A stretch of 29,755 nucleotides of DNA from CAZOWM01 sp964583615 (GTDB taxonomy: Bacteria; Spirochaetota; B62-G9; DRHN01). A program made the position numbers and the translations under genes. Shown one piece after another: positions 22,480-29,755 of this stretch. The stretch spans positions 1 to 29,755 of the forward strand of contig CAZOWM010000045.1 of NCBI GenBank assembly GCA_964583615.1. Direction: 5' to 3'. Below the pieces are notes generated by a model. That model was not told where the DNA came from and did not search any database. It saw only the letters and a list, made by a program, of their open reading frames with translations. How positions within the stretch are numbered: position 1 is the stretch's first letter; each line of letters opens with the position of its first letter.

Positions 22480-23238
22480 TCACTGGCTCATGATATCTCC
22501 CGCATTTGCGAGAAGATGCTCCCCTGTGACGTGATCAGATAATTGGCTTGCAAAGAACAGCACGATGCGCGCGATGTCCTCCGGCTGTGCCATCCTCTTG
22601 AGAGCGTTCGCCTCGATGTATTCCTTTTCCTTCTCAGGACCGTGCAGGTATGTCTCTCTGAGCATGGGCGTCATAACGGCTCCGGGACAGACAGCGTTAC
22701 AATAGATCCCATACTTTCCGAGATCCTTGGCAATTGACCGCGTAAGCGCGATGAGAGCGGACTTCGAAGCTGCATATGCTGCTTCGTCTGCAAAGGGGGC
22801 AACACCGGAATCCGAGGATATATTGACAATCTTGCAGCCTCCCTTCGTGCACATGATCCTCGAGACCGCCTGTGACATGAGAAACGCACCTCTCACGTTG
22901 ACTTCAAAATGACTGTCCCACACCTCTTCAGTCATCTCAAAAAACGGAACAGGTTTGAGAATCCCCGCACAATTCACAAGGATGTCTATCCTTCCGAACG
23001 CGCTGTCAATCGACTCCACAACTGAGCGAACTGCTTCTCCGTCCCGCACATCAAGCTCCCATGCCTCTACCGTGAGTCCTGTCTGCGTTTTGATCCTGAA
23101 GGCAGTTTGCTTCGCCCCCTCCCCGTTTATGTCACAAATTGCCACTGTCGCACCTTCATGCGAAAACAGGAGTGCAATTCCCTCTCCGATTCCCTGTGCA
23201 GCACCGGTTACCACTGCAACCTTATTGTCCAAAAGCAT
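22480..23238 (-). CDS. Short-chain dehydrogenase/reductase (SDR)
   Basis: A complete SDR of 252 residues from the ATG at 23238, which has GGGAGG 5 nt upstream; the frame extends to 23334 but without a site. TGAAQGIG is at 11-18 and Asp36 ends strand 2, favouring NAD(H). NCAG (89-92) replaces the usual NNAG, and the catalytic Ser141/142, Tyr155 and Lys159 are present in NISSDSG and YAASK. PGAVMTP precedes the substrate loop. It is a different enzyme from the SDR at 2533. The neighbours (adenylate kinase upstream, STAS-like downstream) give no substrate clue. Confidence 0.9.
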   Translation of the reverse strand: MLLDNKVAVVTGAAQGIGEGIALLFSHEGATVAICDINGEGAKQTAFRIKTQTGLTVEAWELDVRDGEAVRSVVESIDSAFGRIDILVNCAGILKPVPFFEMTEEVWDSHFEVNVRGAFLMSQAVSRIMCTKGGCKIVNISSDSGVAPFADEAAYAASKSALIALTRSIAKDLGKYGIYCNAVCPGAVMTPMLRETYLHGPEKEKEYIEANALKRMAQPEDIARIVLFFASQLSDHVTGEHLLANAGDIMSQ

Positions 23239-23269
23239 CAGTGCCTCCCTTCTTCCACCCAGTATAATC

Positions 23270-23479
23270 TCAAGGAGAAAAAAAATACATCGAAACTGGA
23301 TCACCAACGTTTGAAATGTCAAATGCAGATGCACTATAATTTACATAGACCTGTTCGATAGAGTTGACTCCGCGGTTGATCTCTTTGATGAGGAACTGTT
23401 CAATAATTCCTTTGATATGGTTGGATAGTAATTCCCATGGAATTGCAGATAACGAAGAGCGGAGGGTCAATGTACACAT
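23270..23479 (-). pseudogene. Possible coding remnant between adenylate kinase and SDR
   Basis: A 69-codon frame lies in the 279-bp gap 23239-23517. Its second half (HIKGIIEQFLIKEINRG and SIEQVYVNYSASAFDISN) reads as protein, while its first half does not. It has no ribosome binding site and no family I recognise. It may be a decayed gene tail; otherwise the gap holds only the SDR leader. Confidence 0.25.
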
Positions 23480-23517
23480 CGTCTTGTTAGTCAGACAGCA
23501 ATGTCCGATAAAGAAGG

Positions 23518-24132
23518 TTATTGCCCCAATTCATCAAGAAGCGTGAAAATTTTTTTTATTACTATCTCTTTCTCCTCATCTCCTCGCAGTTCATGGAAAA
23601 TACCTTTTTCCTTGTAGAAATTCATTATTGGAAAAAAGGTATCGTAAAACACCTGCAGGCGCTTTCTGATCGTCTCCTCATTGTCATCGTCTCGCTGATA
23701 AACTTCCATCCCTTCAGGAGGGGGATCGAAGTAGACATTGTAGATTCGTCCATCCTTGCTAATACGTCTTCCTGTAAGTCGTTTGATAATGAGATCATCA
23801 GGGCACTTCAGATAAATTACTGCATCCGGAACAGAGACTTCATCGAGGAGCTCTGCCTGGTGAATTGTACGCGGAAAGCCATCAAACAGGTATCCGTTCC
23901 TGCAGTCGTCCTCCTGCAGCCTTTTTCCTATTATTTCAATGATGACGTCATCGGGAAGAAGTTTACCGCTGTCCATGTAAGATTTTGCTTTTTTTCCCAG
24001 CTCTGAGTCTTTATTCACTTCTTCCCGCAGTATATCGCCAGTCGAAATATGAGGGATGTTGTACTTCTTTGAGATTTCCTTCGCGTGTGTACCCTTACCA
24101 GCTCCCGGTGCTCCCATGAGAATGAGTTTCAC
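23518..24132 (-). CDS. adk: Adenylate kinase
   Basis: 204 residues. It catalyses ATP + AMP to 2 ADP in the cytoplasm. The P-loop is GAPGAGKGT, STGDILR is the AMP-binding helix, LFDGFPRT is the strand-3 motif and RRISKDGRIYNVYFDPPP is the LID. The LID lacks the zinc-binding cysteines and is shorter than the E. coli type, running directly into YQRDDDNEETIRKRL. The start is GTG with AAGGAG 6 nt upstream. It stands outside the usual ribosomal protein cluster, alone behind its own promoter and divergent from the histidine kinase gene. All catalytic arginines I can check are present. Confidence 0.95.
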   Translation of the reverse strand: MKLILMGAPGAGKGTHAKEISKKYNIPHISTGDILREEVNKDSELGKKAKSYMDSGKLLPDDVIIEIIGKRLQEDDCRNGYLFDGFPRTIHQAELLDEVSVPDAVIYLKCPDDLIIKRLTGRRISKDGRIYNVYFDPPPEGMEVYQRDDDNEETIRKRLQVFYDTFFPIMNFYKEKGIFHELRGDEEKEIVIKKIFTLLDELGQ

Positions 24133-24166
24133 TTCGCGCTCCTTGTCTATGGAAATTCAATGTTTC

Positions 24167-24195
24167 ACTATACTAACAAATGTCTTTTTGAGCAA
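24167..24195 (-). promoter_or_regulatory. Promoter of adk
   Basis: Minus strand: TTGCTC (24190-24195), a 17-bp spacer, then TATAGT (24167-24172). It lies about 35 nt upstream of the GTG start. The -10 is strong and the -35 partial. Confidence 0.55.
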
Positions 24196-24220
24196 GAGAG
24201 AAATATGGCATTTCCCCTAC

Positions 24221-24248
24221 TTGACAAAAATCGAAAATGATATATCGT
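24221..24248 (+). promoter_or_regulatory. Promoter of the histidine kinase gene
   Basis: A perfect TTGACA (24221-24226) is followed after 16 bp by TATCGT (24243-24248, four of six consensus bases). An overlapping TATATC is an alternative -10. The leader to the ATG at 24373 is about 115 nt. Confidence 0.5.
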
Positions 24249-24372
24249 AATTTTTATTGTTTTCGAATACGGACGGCAGTAACCAACAACAATTTAACCG
24301 GTAGACATTCATCTCCGCACGCATTCGTTATTGATATAAATTTCTTTTTAAATTGTCGGGGAGCCCGCTTTC

Positions 24373-26430
24373 ATGATATTGAGAAAACTTCTGGGAAAAA
24401 TCTTCATGGAGCAGGGGCTGGTCACTGATGAGCAGCTGGAAAATGCTCTCAAACAACAGAGGAAAATATTCGATACATATTCTATTCCCGAAAAACTTCG
24501 TCGTGTCAGTATTGTTTCGGAGGCAAGGCGTGCAGCGAAGTTCCACAATGAACCCATGCTCGGAAAGATTCTCATTGATATGGGTCTCATTACTAACAAA
24601 CAGCTCGAAACCGCCCTGGATACCCAGCAGAGAATGGTGGAGGAGTACAGAGGCCTTGACAGCAACAAGCTGGGTACTGCCATTGAGATCGGTTCCATCG
24701 TCAACTCGACCCTCAACCTCGCCGAGGTACTCACCGCTATAATGCGTCACGCAAACCAGGTCACGAACTCCGTTGCCAGTACTTTGATGCTGCTTGACGA
24801 GGAAAAAAAGGAACTTGTATTCAGTGTGCCTACAGGCCCGAAAGCCAATCAGCTGATGGATATCCGCATTCCATGCGGAGAAGGGATCGCAGGGTGGGTG
24901 GCAGAACACGAAGAACCTGTCCTTGTTCCAGATGTGAGCAAGGATCCGCGTTTCTACAAGGCGATCGACAAGATAAGCGGATTTGAAACAAAGTCGATCC
25001 TCTGCGTTCCCATTAAATCAAAAACAAAGCTCATCGGGGTGCTCGAGGTTGTAAATAAAACCGACGGCTCTTCATTTACCCGACAGGACAGTATTCTGCT
25101 GAGTATATTTGCCCAGCAGGCTGCAATGGCCATTGAAAATGCGCGGCTCTATAAAGAGCTGAGAGAGGGGATGGGTGAAATCCTCGTAAACATCGCGGAA
25201 AGAAAACAGGCAGTAGAGGATCTTCGCAGAGCTCATGGCGAGCTCGAGAAAAAGATCGCGGAACGTACATCCGACCTCACACGTATCAATGATGCACTGA
25301 AAGAGGAGATAGAGGAACGTAAAAAAACGGAGCGTGCGCTGCAAAAAAGCGAGGACAAGTACCGTGCCCTCGTTGAAAACATCAAAGACGTGTTCTTCAA
25401 CACAGATAAAAATGGAGTCATCACTTACGTAAACCCTGCAATAGAATCACTTGCCGGAAAAACCCCTTCCAAGATTTTGGGGAAACATTTCATGGAGCTT
25501 GTGTACCCGGACGACAAGGAAATCGCCGCTGAATCGATTCGTATGACGCTGTTCGGGCAGAACGAAAACAGGGAGTTTAGAATCGTTACAAAAACAGGCA
25601 CTGCGCGGTGGGTACTCTCCTCCATACAACCCATTTACCTCGAAAAAAAAGTTGTTGGTCTTTGCGGTATGCTTACTGACATTACGAAAGCAAAGCTTAT
25701 GCAGGAACATCTCATCCAGTCAGAACGGCTGGCCGCAACAGGGATGCTCGCAGCATCAATCGCCCACGAGCTGGAGTCACCGCTCGAATCCATCACACTG
25801 TTGATCAATACAATAAAATCAGATCGTAAGGACGATCGAGAAATGTCCGTAAAGCTGAATTCCGTACAGGAGGACTTTAAAAGAATTAAGACGACGTTGA
25901 AAAACCTCCTCGATCTGAACAGCCACGGAATAAAAGAGAAAATCCCAACTCAGATCAATCGTATCATAGAATCGACCATATCGCTGTTTCACACTCCGCT
26001 CCAGGAAAACGATATCGGAATAACCCTTGAACTTTCAAAAAAAATACCCGTTATTTCGGCCTCTCCCCTGCAGCTTCAGCAGGTGTTTATGCATTTGATA
26101 AGAAATTCACTCGAGGTCCTCGCAGGTGCACACGAGAATCAAAGAGAAAAACCCAATGCTGATTTCCGTAAAAAGGAAATTTCCATTCGAACGAATTTCA
26201 GTAAAGGGTTTGTCAACGTCAAAGTATCAGACAGCGGGCCCGGTATCGCTCCGGGAGATATCGATCATATATTCGATCCCTTTTTTACTACCAAGAAAAA
26301 CATGGAAATCGGTCTCGGCCTCTCCATAGCGTACAGAATCGTTGAAAACCACAGGGGAACAATACAGGTTTCAAACCTTCCGGACAAAGGTGGAACACTG
26401 TTTACGATCCAGTTTCCTGCAGACGGGTAA
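24373..26430 (+). CDS. Sensor histidine kinase with GspE-N-like repeats, GAF and PAS domains
   Basis: 685 residues, no membrane segment, so a cytoplasmic sensor. Order: two similar motifs, LGKIFMEQGLVTDEQLENAL (7-26) and LGKILIDMGLITNKQLETAL (63-82), like the N-domain of type II secretion/MshE ATPases; GAF (about 107-258); coiled coil (258-325); PAS (325-437) with the PYPD-like YPDD and a PAC end GMLTDIT; then the kinase core. His465 in AHELESPL is the phospho-acceptor, Asn578 in HLIRNSL is the N box, DSGPGI and DPFFTTK are G1 and F, and GLGLSIA is G2. GGGGAG precedes the ATG. No response regulator is adjacent, so its partner is unlinked. Confidence 0.92.
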   Translation: MILRKLLGKIFMEQGLVTDEQLENALKQQRKIFDTYSIPEKLRRVSIVSEARRAAKFHNEPMLGKILIDMGLITNKQLETALDTQQRMVEEYRGLDSNKLGTAIEIGSIVNSTLNLAEVLTAIMRHANQVTNSVASTLMLLDEEKKELVFSVPTGPKANQLMDIRIPCGEGIAGWVAEHEEPVLVPDVSKDPRFYKAIDKISGFETKSILCVPIKSKTKLIGVLEVVNKTDGSSFTRQDSILLSIFAQQAAMAIENARLYKELREGMGEILVNIAERKQAVEDLRRAHGELEKKIAERTSDLTRINDALKEEIEERKKTERALQKSEDKYRALVENIKDVFFNTDKNGVITYVNPAIESLAGKTPSKILGKHFMELVYPDDKEIAAESIRMTLFGQNENREFRIVTKTGTARWVLSSIQPIYLEKKVVGLCGMLTDITKAKLMQEHLIQSERLAATGMLAASIAHELESPLESITLLINTIKSDRKDDREMSVKLNSVQEDFKRIKTTLKNLLDLNSHGIKEKIPTQINRIIESTISLFHTPLQENDIGITLELSKKIPVISASPLQLQQVFMHLIRNSLEVLAGAHENQREKPNADFRKKEISIRTNFSKGFVNVKVSDSGPGIAPGDIDHIFDPFFTTKKNMEIGLGLSIAYRIVENHRGTIQVSNLPDKGGTLFTIQFPADG

Positions 26431-26521
26431 AAAGATACTTTTCGGGGAAAGCGCACCATGCACAGGTATCAATGCATATATCGGGAAATCTGTAAAATTA
26501 CGAGATGAGAAAAAAACAGTC

Positions 26522-26550
26522 TTGACAAAGTATCGTTTTCATACCATGTT
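26522..26550 (+). promoter_or_regulatory. Possible promoter of the GNAT-fold gene
   Basis: A perfect TTGACA (26522-26527), a 17-bp spacer, then CATGTT (26545-26550), which matches only three of six -10 bases. It lies about 45 nt upstream of the next start, in the 162-bp gap after the kinase. No terminator hairpin was seen in that gap. Confidence 0.4.
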
Positions 26551-26592
26551 AAAAACTCTTTAAAGGGAGGAGCCAATTTAAGGGAGGATACT

Positions 26593-27714
26593 ATGTCTAT
26601 TACTGTGGAGAAGGTCTCAAATAAAGAAACTCAGGATCTCTTTATAAATCTTCCCTATGAAATGCACAGAAACCATTCCTTCTGGGTTCCGCCTCTCAAA
26701 ATTTTTGAAAAAAATTATCTTGATCCAAAAAAAAACCATCACATTGACCATTCAAAAATCTGTTGCTATCTCGCGTTCAAGGACGGAAATCTTGCTGGAA
26801 GGATAATGGGAATCATCAACAACAAACTGAACGAAACGTGGTCTCAGAAGCAGGCTCGTTTCTGCAAATTCGAGTCGATCAATGACAATGATGTAGCCGC
26901 ATCTCTGTTCAATACAGTCGAAACATGGGCACGGAAAAACGGTATGGAAGAGATGGTCGGTCCGCTCGGTTTTTCAAATCAGGACTCCCAGGGATTCCTC
27001 ATCGAAGGATTCGACGCAAGGCCATCCATAGGTACGATTTACAATTTCGAATATATTCCCGATCTTCTCGTGAAATGCGGATATAAAAAGGAAGTGGATT
27101 ATGTTACGTATAAAGTCGTGATACCGGACAAGGTGCCGGAGGTGTATGAAAAGATCGCTGAACGTCTTCTGAAACGAGCCACGGTCAGAATCCTTGAGTT
27201 CACAAAAAAGAAGGATGCAAAACGTTACATCCCCAAAGTACTCGAGTTCATGAACGAAGCCTACTTCGGTATATACGGTTTCATTCCCCTCTCAGAAGAG
27301 GTGATCCGCAAGACTGCGAATACGTACAATCAGATACTTGATCCACACTTTCTCAAGGTTATTGTCAATGAGAAAGATGAAATAGTCGGTTTCATCTTCG
27401 GGATAAAGGACGTGACTATAGGGTTTAAAAAGGCGGGAGGCCGTTTGTTACCCTTTGGGTATTTTCAAATTGTCTGCACGCAGAAAAAATCCAAACGGCT
27501 CGACCTTCTTCTCGGCGGCATCAGAGAGGACTTTCGGGGCAAAGGACTCGACACGCTCATGGCACTTACAATGGTCAGGAGCGCTCGCGACAGCAACATG
27601 GAGTACGTAGACAGCCACCATGAGCTCGAATCAAATACCAAAATGCGTGCGGAGATGGAAAGAATGGGTGGAGAGGTGTATAAGCGGCACAGGGTTTACA
27701 GAAAGGATCTGTAG
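26593..27714 (+). CDS. GNAT-fold acyltransferase-like protein (YghO-like)
   Basis: 373 residues. The N-terminal half carries MHRNHSFWVPPL, LDPKKNHHIDHS and GNLAGRIMGIINN, and then MVGPLGFSNQDSQGFLIEGF, a pattern of the YghO-like group of large GNAT-fold proteins. The second half repeats an acyltransferase-like fold: VIVNEKDEIVGFIFGI, then GGIREDFRGKGLDTLMALTM, whose RGKG resembles the acyl-CoA pyrophosphate loop, and SHHELESNTKMRAEMERMGG. It is probably an N- or O-acyltransferase; the substrate is not known, and a lipid role suggested for related proteins is not demonstrated here. GGGAGG lies 5 nt upstream of the ATG. Confidence 0.8.
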   Translation: MSITVEKVSNKETQDLFINLPYEMHRNHSFWVPPLKIFEKNYLDPKKNHHIDHSKICCYLAFKDGNLAGRIMGIINNKLNETWSQKQARFCKFESINDNDVAASLFNTVETWARKNGMEEMVGPLGFSNQDSQGFLIEGFDARPSIGTIYNFEYIPDLLVKCGYKKEVDYVTYKVVIPDKVPEVYEKIAERLLKRATVRILEFTKKKDAKRYIPKVLEFMNEAYFGIYGFIPLSEEVIRKTANTYNQILDPHFLKVIVNEKDEIVGFIFGIKDVTIGFKKAGGRLLPFGYFQIVCTQKKSKRLDLLLGGIREDFRGKGLDTLMALTMVRSARDSNMEYVDSHHELESNTKMRAEMERMGGEVYKRHRVYRKDL

Positions 27715-27805
27715 CATTAAGCTTCCGGCCTTGGGGGGAATTAAATTCGCAAGCCCGCCAGTCATCGATTATTTTCACACAAAACAGTTATGAGACACAT
27801 TCTAT

Positions 27806-27833
27806 TTGATTTTCGCTGAAAACCAGATACAAT
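27806..27833 (+). promoter_or_regulatory. Promoter of the fetAB-like operon
   Basis: TTGATT (27806-27811), a 16-bp spacer and TACAAT (27828-27833, five of six consensus bases) lie about 60 bp upstream of the ATPase start. Confidence 0.6.
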
Positions 27834-27890
27834 AATGCTGAATAACACCGAGTTCGGGAGAGGATAAAAGCGCACAGAAGACTCACCTCA

Positions 27891-28553
27891 ATGATACGAT
27901 TCGATCGAGTCACTGTTTCCTATGACAGCCAGAAAATCATCGACGATGTATCATTTCATATTATGGAGAATGAACGGGCAGTATTTTATGGAAAATCCGG
28001 CTCAGGGAAATCAACAATCCTCACGACAATTCTGGGAGCCCACATTCCTGAGTCTGGAACCGTCTATTTCGCCCGATTCCCTGTGAGCAGCAAAAATATC
28101 CTGAAGGTGCGTCGTTCCGTTTCCTTTATCGGACAGGAGCCCATCCTTGGTGCCGAAACAATCAGAGATGCGATTCTTCTCCCCTATACCTTCAAGATCA
28201 ACAGGGGCAGCGCGCCGAGTGAAAAAAAAATCGTTGAAACCCTTCATAAGCTCCAGCTTGAAAGCAGTATCCTCGAAAAGGATGCATCGGTTGTTTCAGG
28301 AGGGGAAAAACAGCGGGTTGCAATTGCCAGAGAGCTTCTTCAGAACAAAAAAATATTTCTCGTTGATGAATTGACTTCCGCTCTCGATATCGAAAGTAAA
28401 AAAGCGGTCATAGACCTCTTCACTTCAAGTGAATATACAGTGATTTCCGTATCCCACGATGCGGACTGGTATTCGATTTGCACAAAATTTCTGAAAGTCG
28501 AGAAAGGGAGGATTGTACATATATCGAGTGACCCTGCTTCGATCACAATGTAA
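27891..28553 (+). CDS. fetA: ABC transporter ATPase, FetA-like
   Basis: 220 residues, one nucleotide-binding domain. Walker A is GKSGSGKST (about 37-45), the Q-loop is FIGQEPIL, the signature is VSGGEKQR, Walker B is KIFLVDELTSALD and the switch His is in VSHDADW. Its identity as FetA rests mainly on the following FetB-type permease, 50 nt downstream. The pair is known in E. coli for iron export under oxidative stress. No Shine-Dalgarno sequence is visible directly before the ATG at 27891 (AGACTCACCTCA), which is unusual in this window. Confidence 0.85.
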   Translation: MIRFDRVTVSYDSQKIIDDVSFHIMENERAVFYGKSGSGKSTILTTILGAHIPESGTVYFARFPVSSKNILKVRRSVSFIGQEPILGAETIRDAILLPYTFKINRGSAPSEKKIVETLHKLQLESSILEKDASVVSGGEKQRVAIARELLQNKKIFLVDELTSALDIESKKAVIDLFTSSEYTVISVSHDADWYSICTKFLKVEKGRIVHISSDPASITM

Positions 28554-28603
28554 GGGCGCCCCAGAAACCAATAAACATCAGCTCCTGAAAGGGAACACAC
28601 TGA

Positions 28604-29392
28604 ATGGAAACACTTGACATCAGCTACCCGAGTATGCTCATCCTGTACGGAATTCTTGCAGTTCCCATCGGCCTGAGCCTCCTGCTAAAACTGCAAACCG
28701 TGAAGCCCATACTCATCGCAGCATTGCGAATGACGGTACAGCTCGCAGTCGTGGGCCTCTACCTCGACGTCATCTTCCGCCTTCACAACCCGTGGATCAA
28801 CTTCGGCTGGCTCATTTTCATGATCGCTGTTGCAAATTTTTCCGTGAACAGAAATGCTGGGCTCAAGACGAAAAAGTTTTTCCCCATCGTATTCTGCGGG
28901 CTTGTTATCGGCTCCTTTTTCGTATTGATCGCCTTTATATTTCTTGCCATTCGTCCGGAACCGTTTTACGACGCACGCTATCTCATCCCCATCGGCGGAA
29001 TGGTCGTTGGGAACTGCATGCGGGCAAATGTAATATCTCTCGAACGTTTCTACTCATCAATAAAAAAGAATGAGAGGGAATTTCTCACCTACCTGCTCAT
29101 GGGCGCGTCGTTACGGGAAGCAACCCTTCCCTATCTCAGAGAGGCCTTAAAACCCGCGCTCGCTCCTTCGATCGCCACGATGACAACCCTGGGGCTCGTG
29201 TCTCTGCCCGGCATGATGACGGGACAGATTCTTGGAGGTTCCTCGCCGATTGTCGCAATAAAATATCAGATTGCGGTTATGATCGCCATCTTTACTGCGA
29301 TCATGATATCCATTGTGGTCAATGTCCTTCTGAGCCTGAACATTGCATTCAATCAATACCTCGTGCTGAAAAGAGATCTTTTCCAAAAATAA
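28604..29392 (+). CDS. fetB: FetB-like iron export permease (UPF0014/YbbM family)
   Basis: 262 residues with about seven membrane segments. Typical UPF0014 features are LRMTVQLAVVGLYLDVIF, WLIFMIAVANF, the loop YLIPIGGMVVGNCMRAN, LLMGASLREA, and GLVSLPGMMTGQILGGSSP near the C-terminus. Family members export iron or other metal with the FetA ATPase. The end is 17 nt from the convergent OsmC remnant; no terminator hairpin is seen, only a T-run at 29403-29410. Confidence 0.88.
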   Translation: METLDISYPSMLILYGILAVPIGLSLLLKLQTVKPILIAALRMTVQLAVVGLYLDVIFRLHNPWINFGWLIFMIAVANFSVNRNAGLKTKKFFPIVFCGLVIGSFFVLIAFIFLAIRPEPFYDARYLIPIGGMVVGNCMRANVISLERFYSSIKKNEREFLTYLLMGASLREATLPYLREALKPALAPSIATMTTLGLVSLPGMMTGQILGGSSPIVAIKYQIAVMIAIFTAIMISIVVNVLLSLNIAFNQYLVLKRDLFQK

Positions 29393-29408
29393 CGCTGAAA
29401 TCCTTTTT

Positions 29409-29636
29409 TTATCGGATGGTTAAGTACCCCTCTTCCTTGACGATTCTCATTTTCTTTGCAATGGTGGTGTAAATTATTCTGATACAACCAGAAAGCGCCA
29501 TCACCATGAGCTCGAGTGCGTTTGCTCCCTCGTTGTCGCCTCCCTTTTTATCAGGGAGATCGATTACTATCCCGTAGTTCCTTCCGTTGTTCACCACCAG
29601 TTGATGGTTTTTTACCCATGTTGTTACTGACTCCAT
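29409..29636 (-). pseudogene. OsmC-family protein, C-terminally truncated
   Basis: 75 residues. HQLVVNNGRNYGIVIDLPDKKGGDNEGANALELMVMALSGC is represented by its key parts: a strand YGIVIDLPDKKGG, then NALELMVMALSGC, which carries the first redox Cys of OsmC/Ohr-type peroxidases, and IAKKMRI. The frame stops soon after, where intact members (about 130-140 residues) have a second domain with the other Cys. AAAGGAG lies 5 nt upstream of the ATG, so the 5' end is intact. Peroxidase activity is unlikely. Confidence 0.7.
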
Positions 29637-29755
29637 CCGATCTCCTTTTAGAAATTATTTTATTCTCACGATTATTCGTAGTCGCGGTTGAGTCAATACC
29701 TATATATTGAGTAACTTTCACACATGGATACCTTTATTGTAAAAAATCTTACCAT

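Noticed and set aside
29691..29696. Minus-strand TTGACT as -35 of the OsmC-like gene
   Set aside because: No -10 better than a poor match lies at 16-18 bp, so I did not list it as a promoter.
29724..29755. Plus-strand start MDTFIVKNLT at the right edge
   Set aside because: Only ten codons, with no Shine-Dalgarno before the ATG; a gene may begin here but nothing supports it.

Overview
The window looks like a chromosomal segment from a free-living or host-associated Gram-negative bacterium. I favour a spirochaete-like anaerobe, because the sugar-binding protein signal peptide ends in an LFAGG-type motif and because of the mix of ABC sugar uptake, a FetAB-like exporter and DUF523/DUF1848/DUF2099 proteins. 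This assignment is inference: there is no rRNA or other phylogenetic marker here. A run of exactly 100 N at 21487-21586 is a scaffold gap, so gene order across it is not proven.

Left region (1-10548). A complete carbohydrate operon runs on the minus strand from 9549 down to about 873: periplasmic binding protein, two-domain ATPase, two RbsC-type permeases, FGGY kinase, short-chain dehydrogenase (SDR), TIM-barrel epimerase/isomerase and HAD hydrolase. A DeoR-family regulator is divergent at 9778. The 228-bp divergent region holds two facing promoters. Three ATATTC-like repeats at an exact 11-bp period sit between their -35 boxes and make a strong operator candidate. An 11-bp perfect hairpin separates the binding-protein gene from the ATPase gene. 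The gene set (import, oxidation, epimerisation, phosphorylation) fits use of a polyol or rare sugar, but the substrate cannot be read from sequence. An orphan, 5'-eroded higA-like antitoxin follows, then a leader region and the first six codons of another minus-strand gene.

Middle region (10549-20583), all minus strand. An operon of hydantoinase/oxoprolinase-like ATPase, histone-deacetylase-family amidohydrolase with a four-cysteine C-terminal extension, and methyltransferase runs into a string of truncated genes (SDR, a Nudix-like C-terminus, an old-yellow-enzyme relative, PhzF) around one intact YjjG-like HAD phosphatase. Upstream lies DUF2099 (methanogenesis marker 8 family) - truncated cation-efflux protein - LysE/RhtB exporter - DUF523 - DUF1848.

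Decayed region (20599-21957). Fragments of a second ribose-type sugar locus (binding protein, permease, Gfo/Idh/MocA dehydrogenase) are fused by deletions. After the scaffold gap comes the broken end of a UPF0104/flippase-like membrane protein.

Right region (21991-29755). A STAS/SpoIIAA-like protein preceded by a direct repeat, an SDR and adenylate kinase lie on the minus strand. On the plus strand are a hybrid histidine kinase with a duplicated GspE-N/MshEN-like motif, a YghO-like GNAT-fold protein and a FetAB metal exporter. A truncated OsmC-like gene closes the window.

The most striking general property is the number of genes cut down to one end or joined across an internal deletion, often with intact ribosome binding sites and stop/start overlaps. 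No CRISPR array, tRNA, rRNA, transposase or phage gene was seen.
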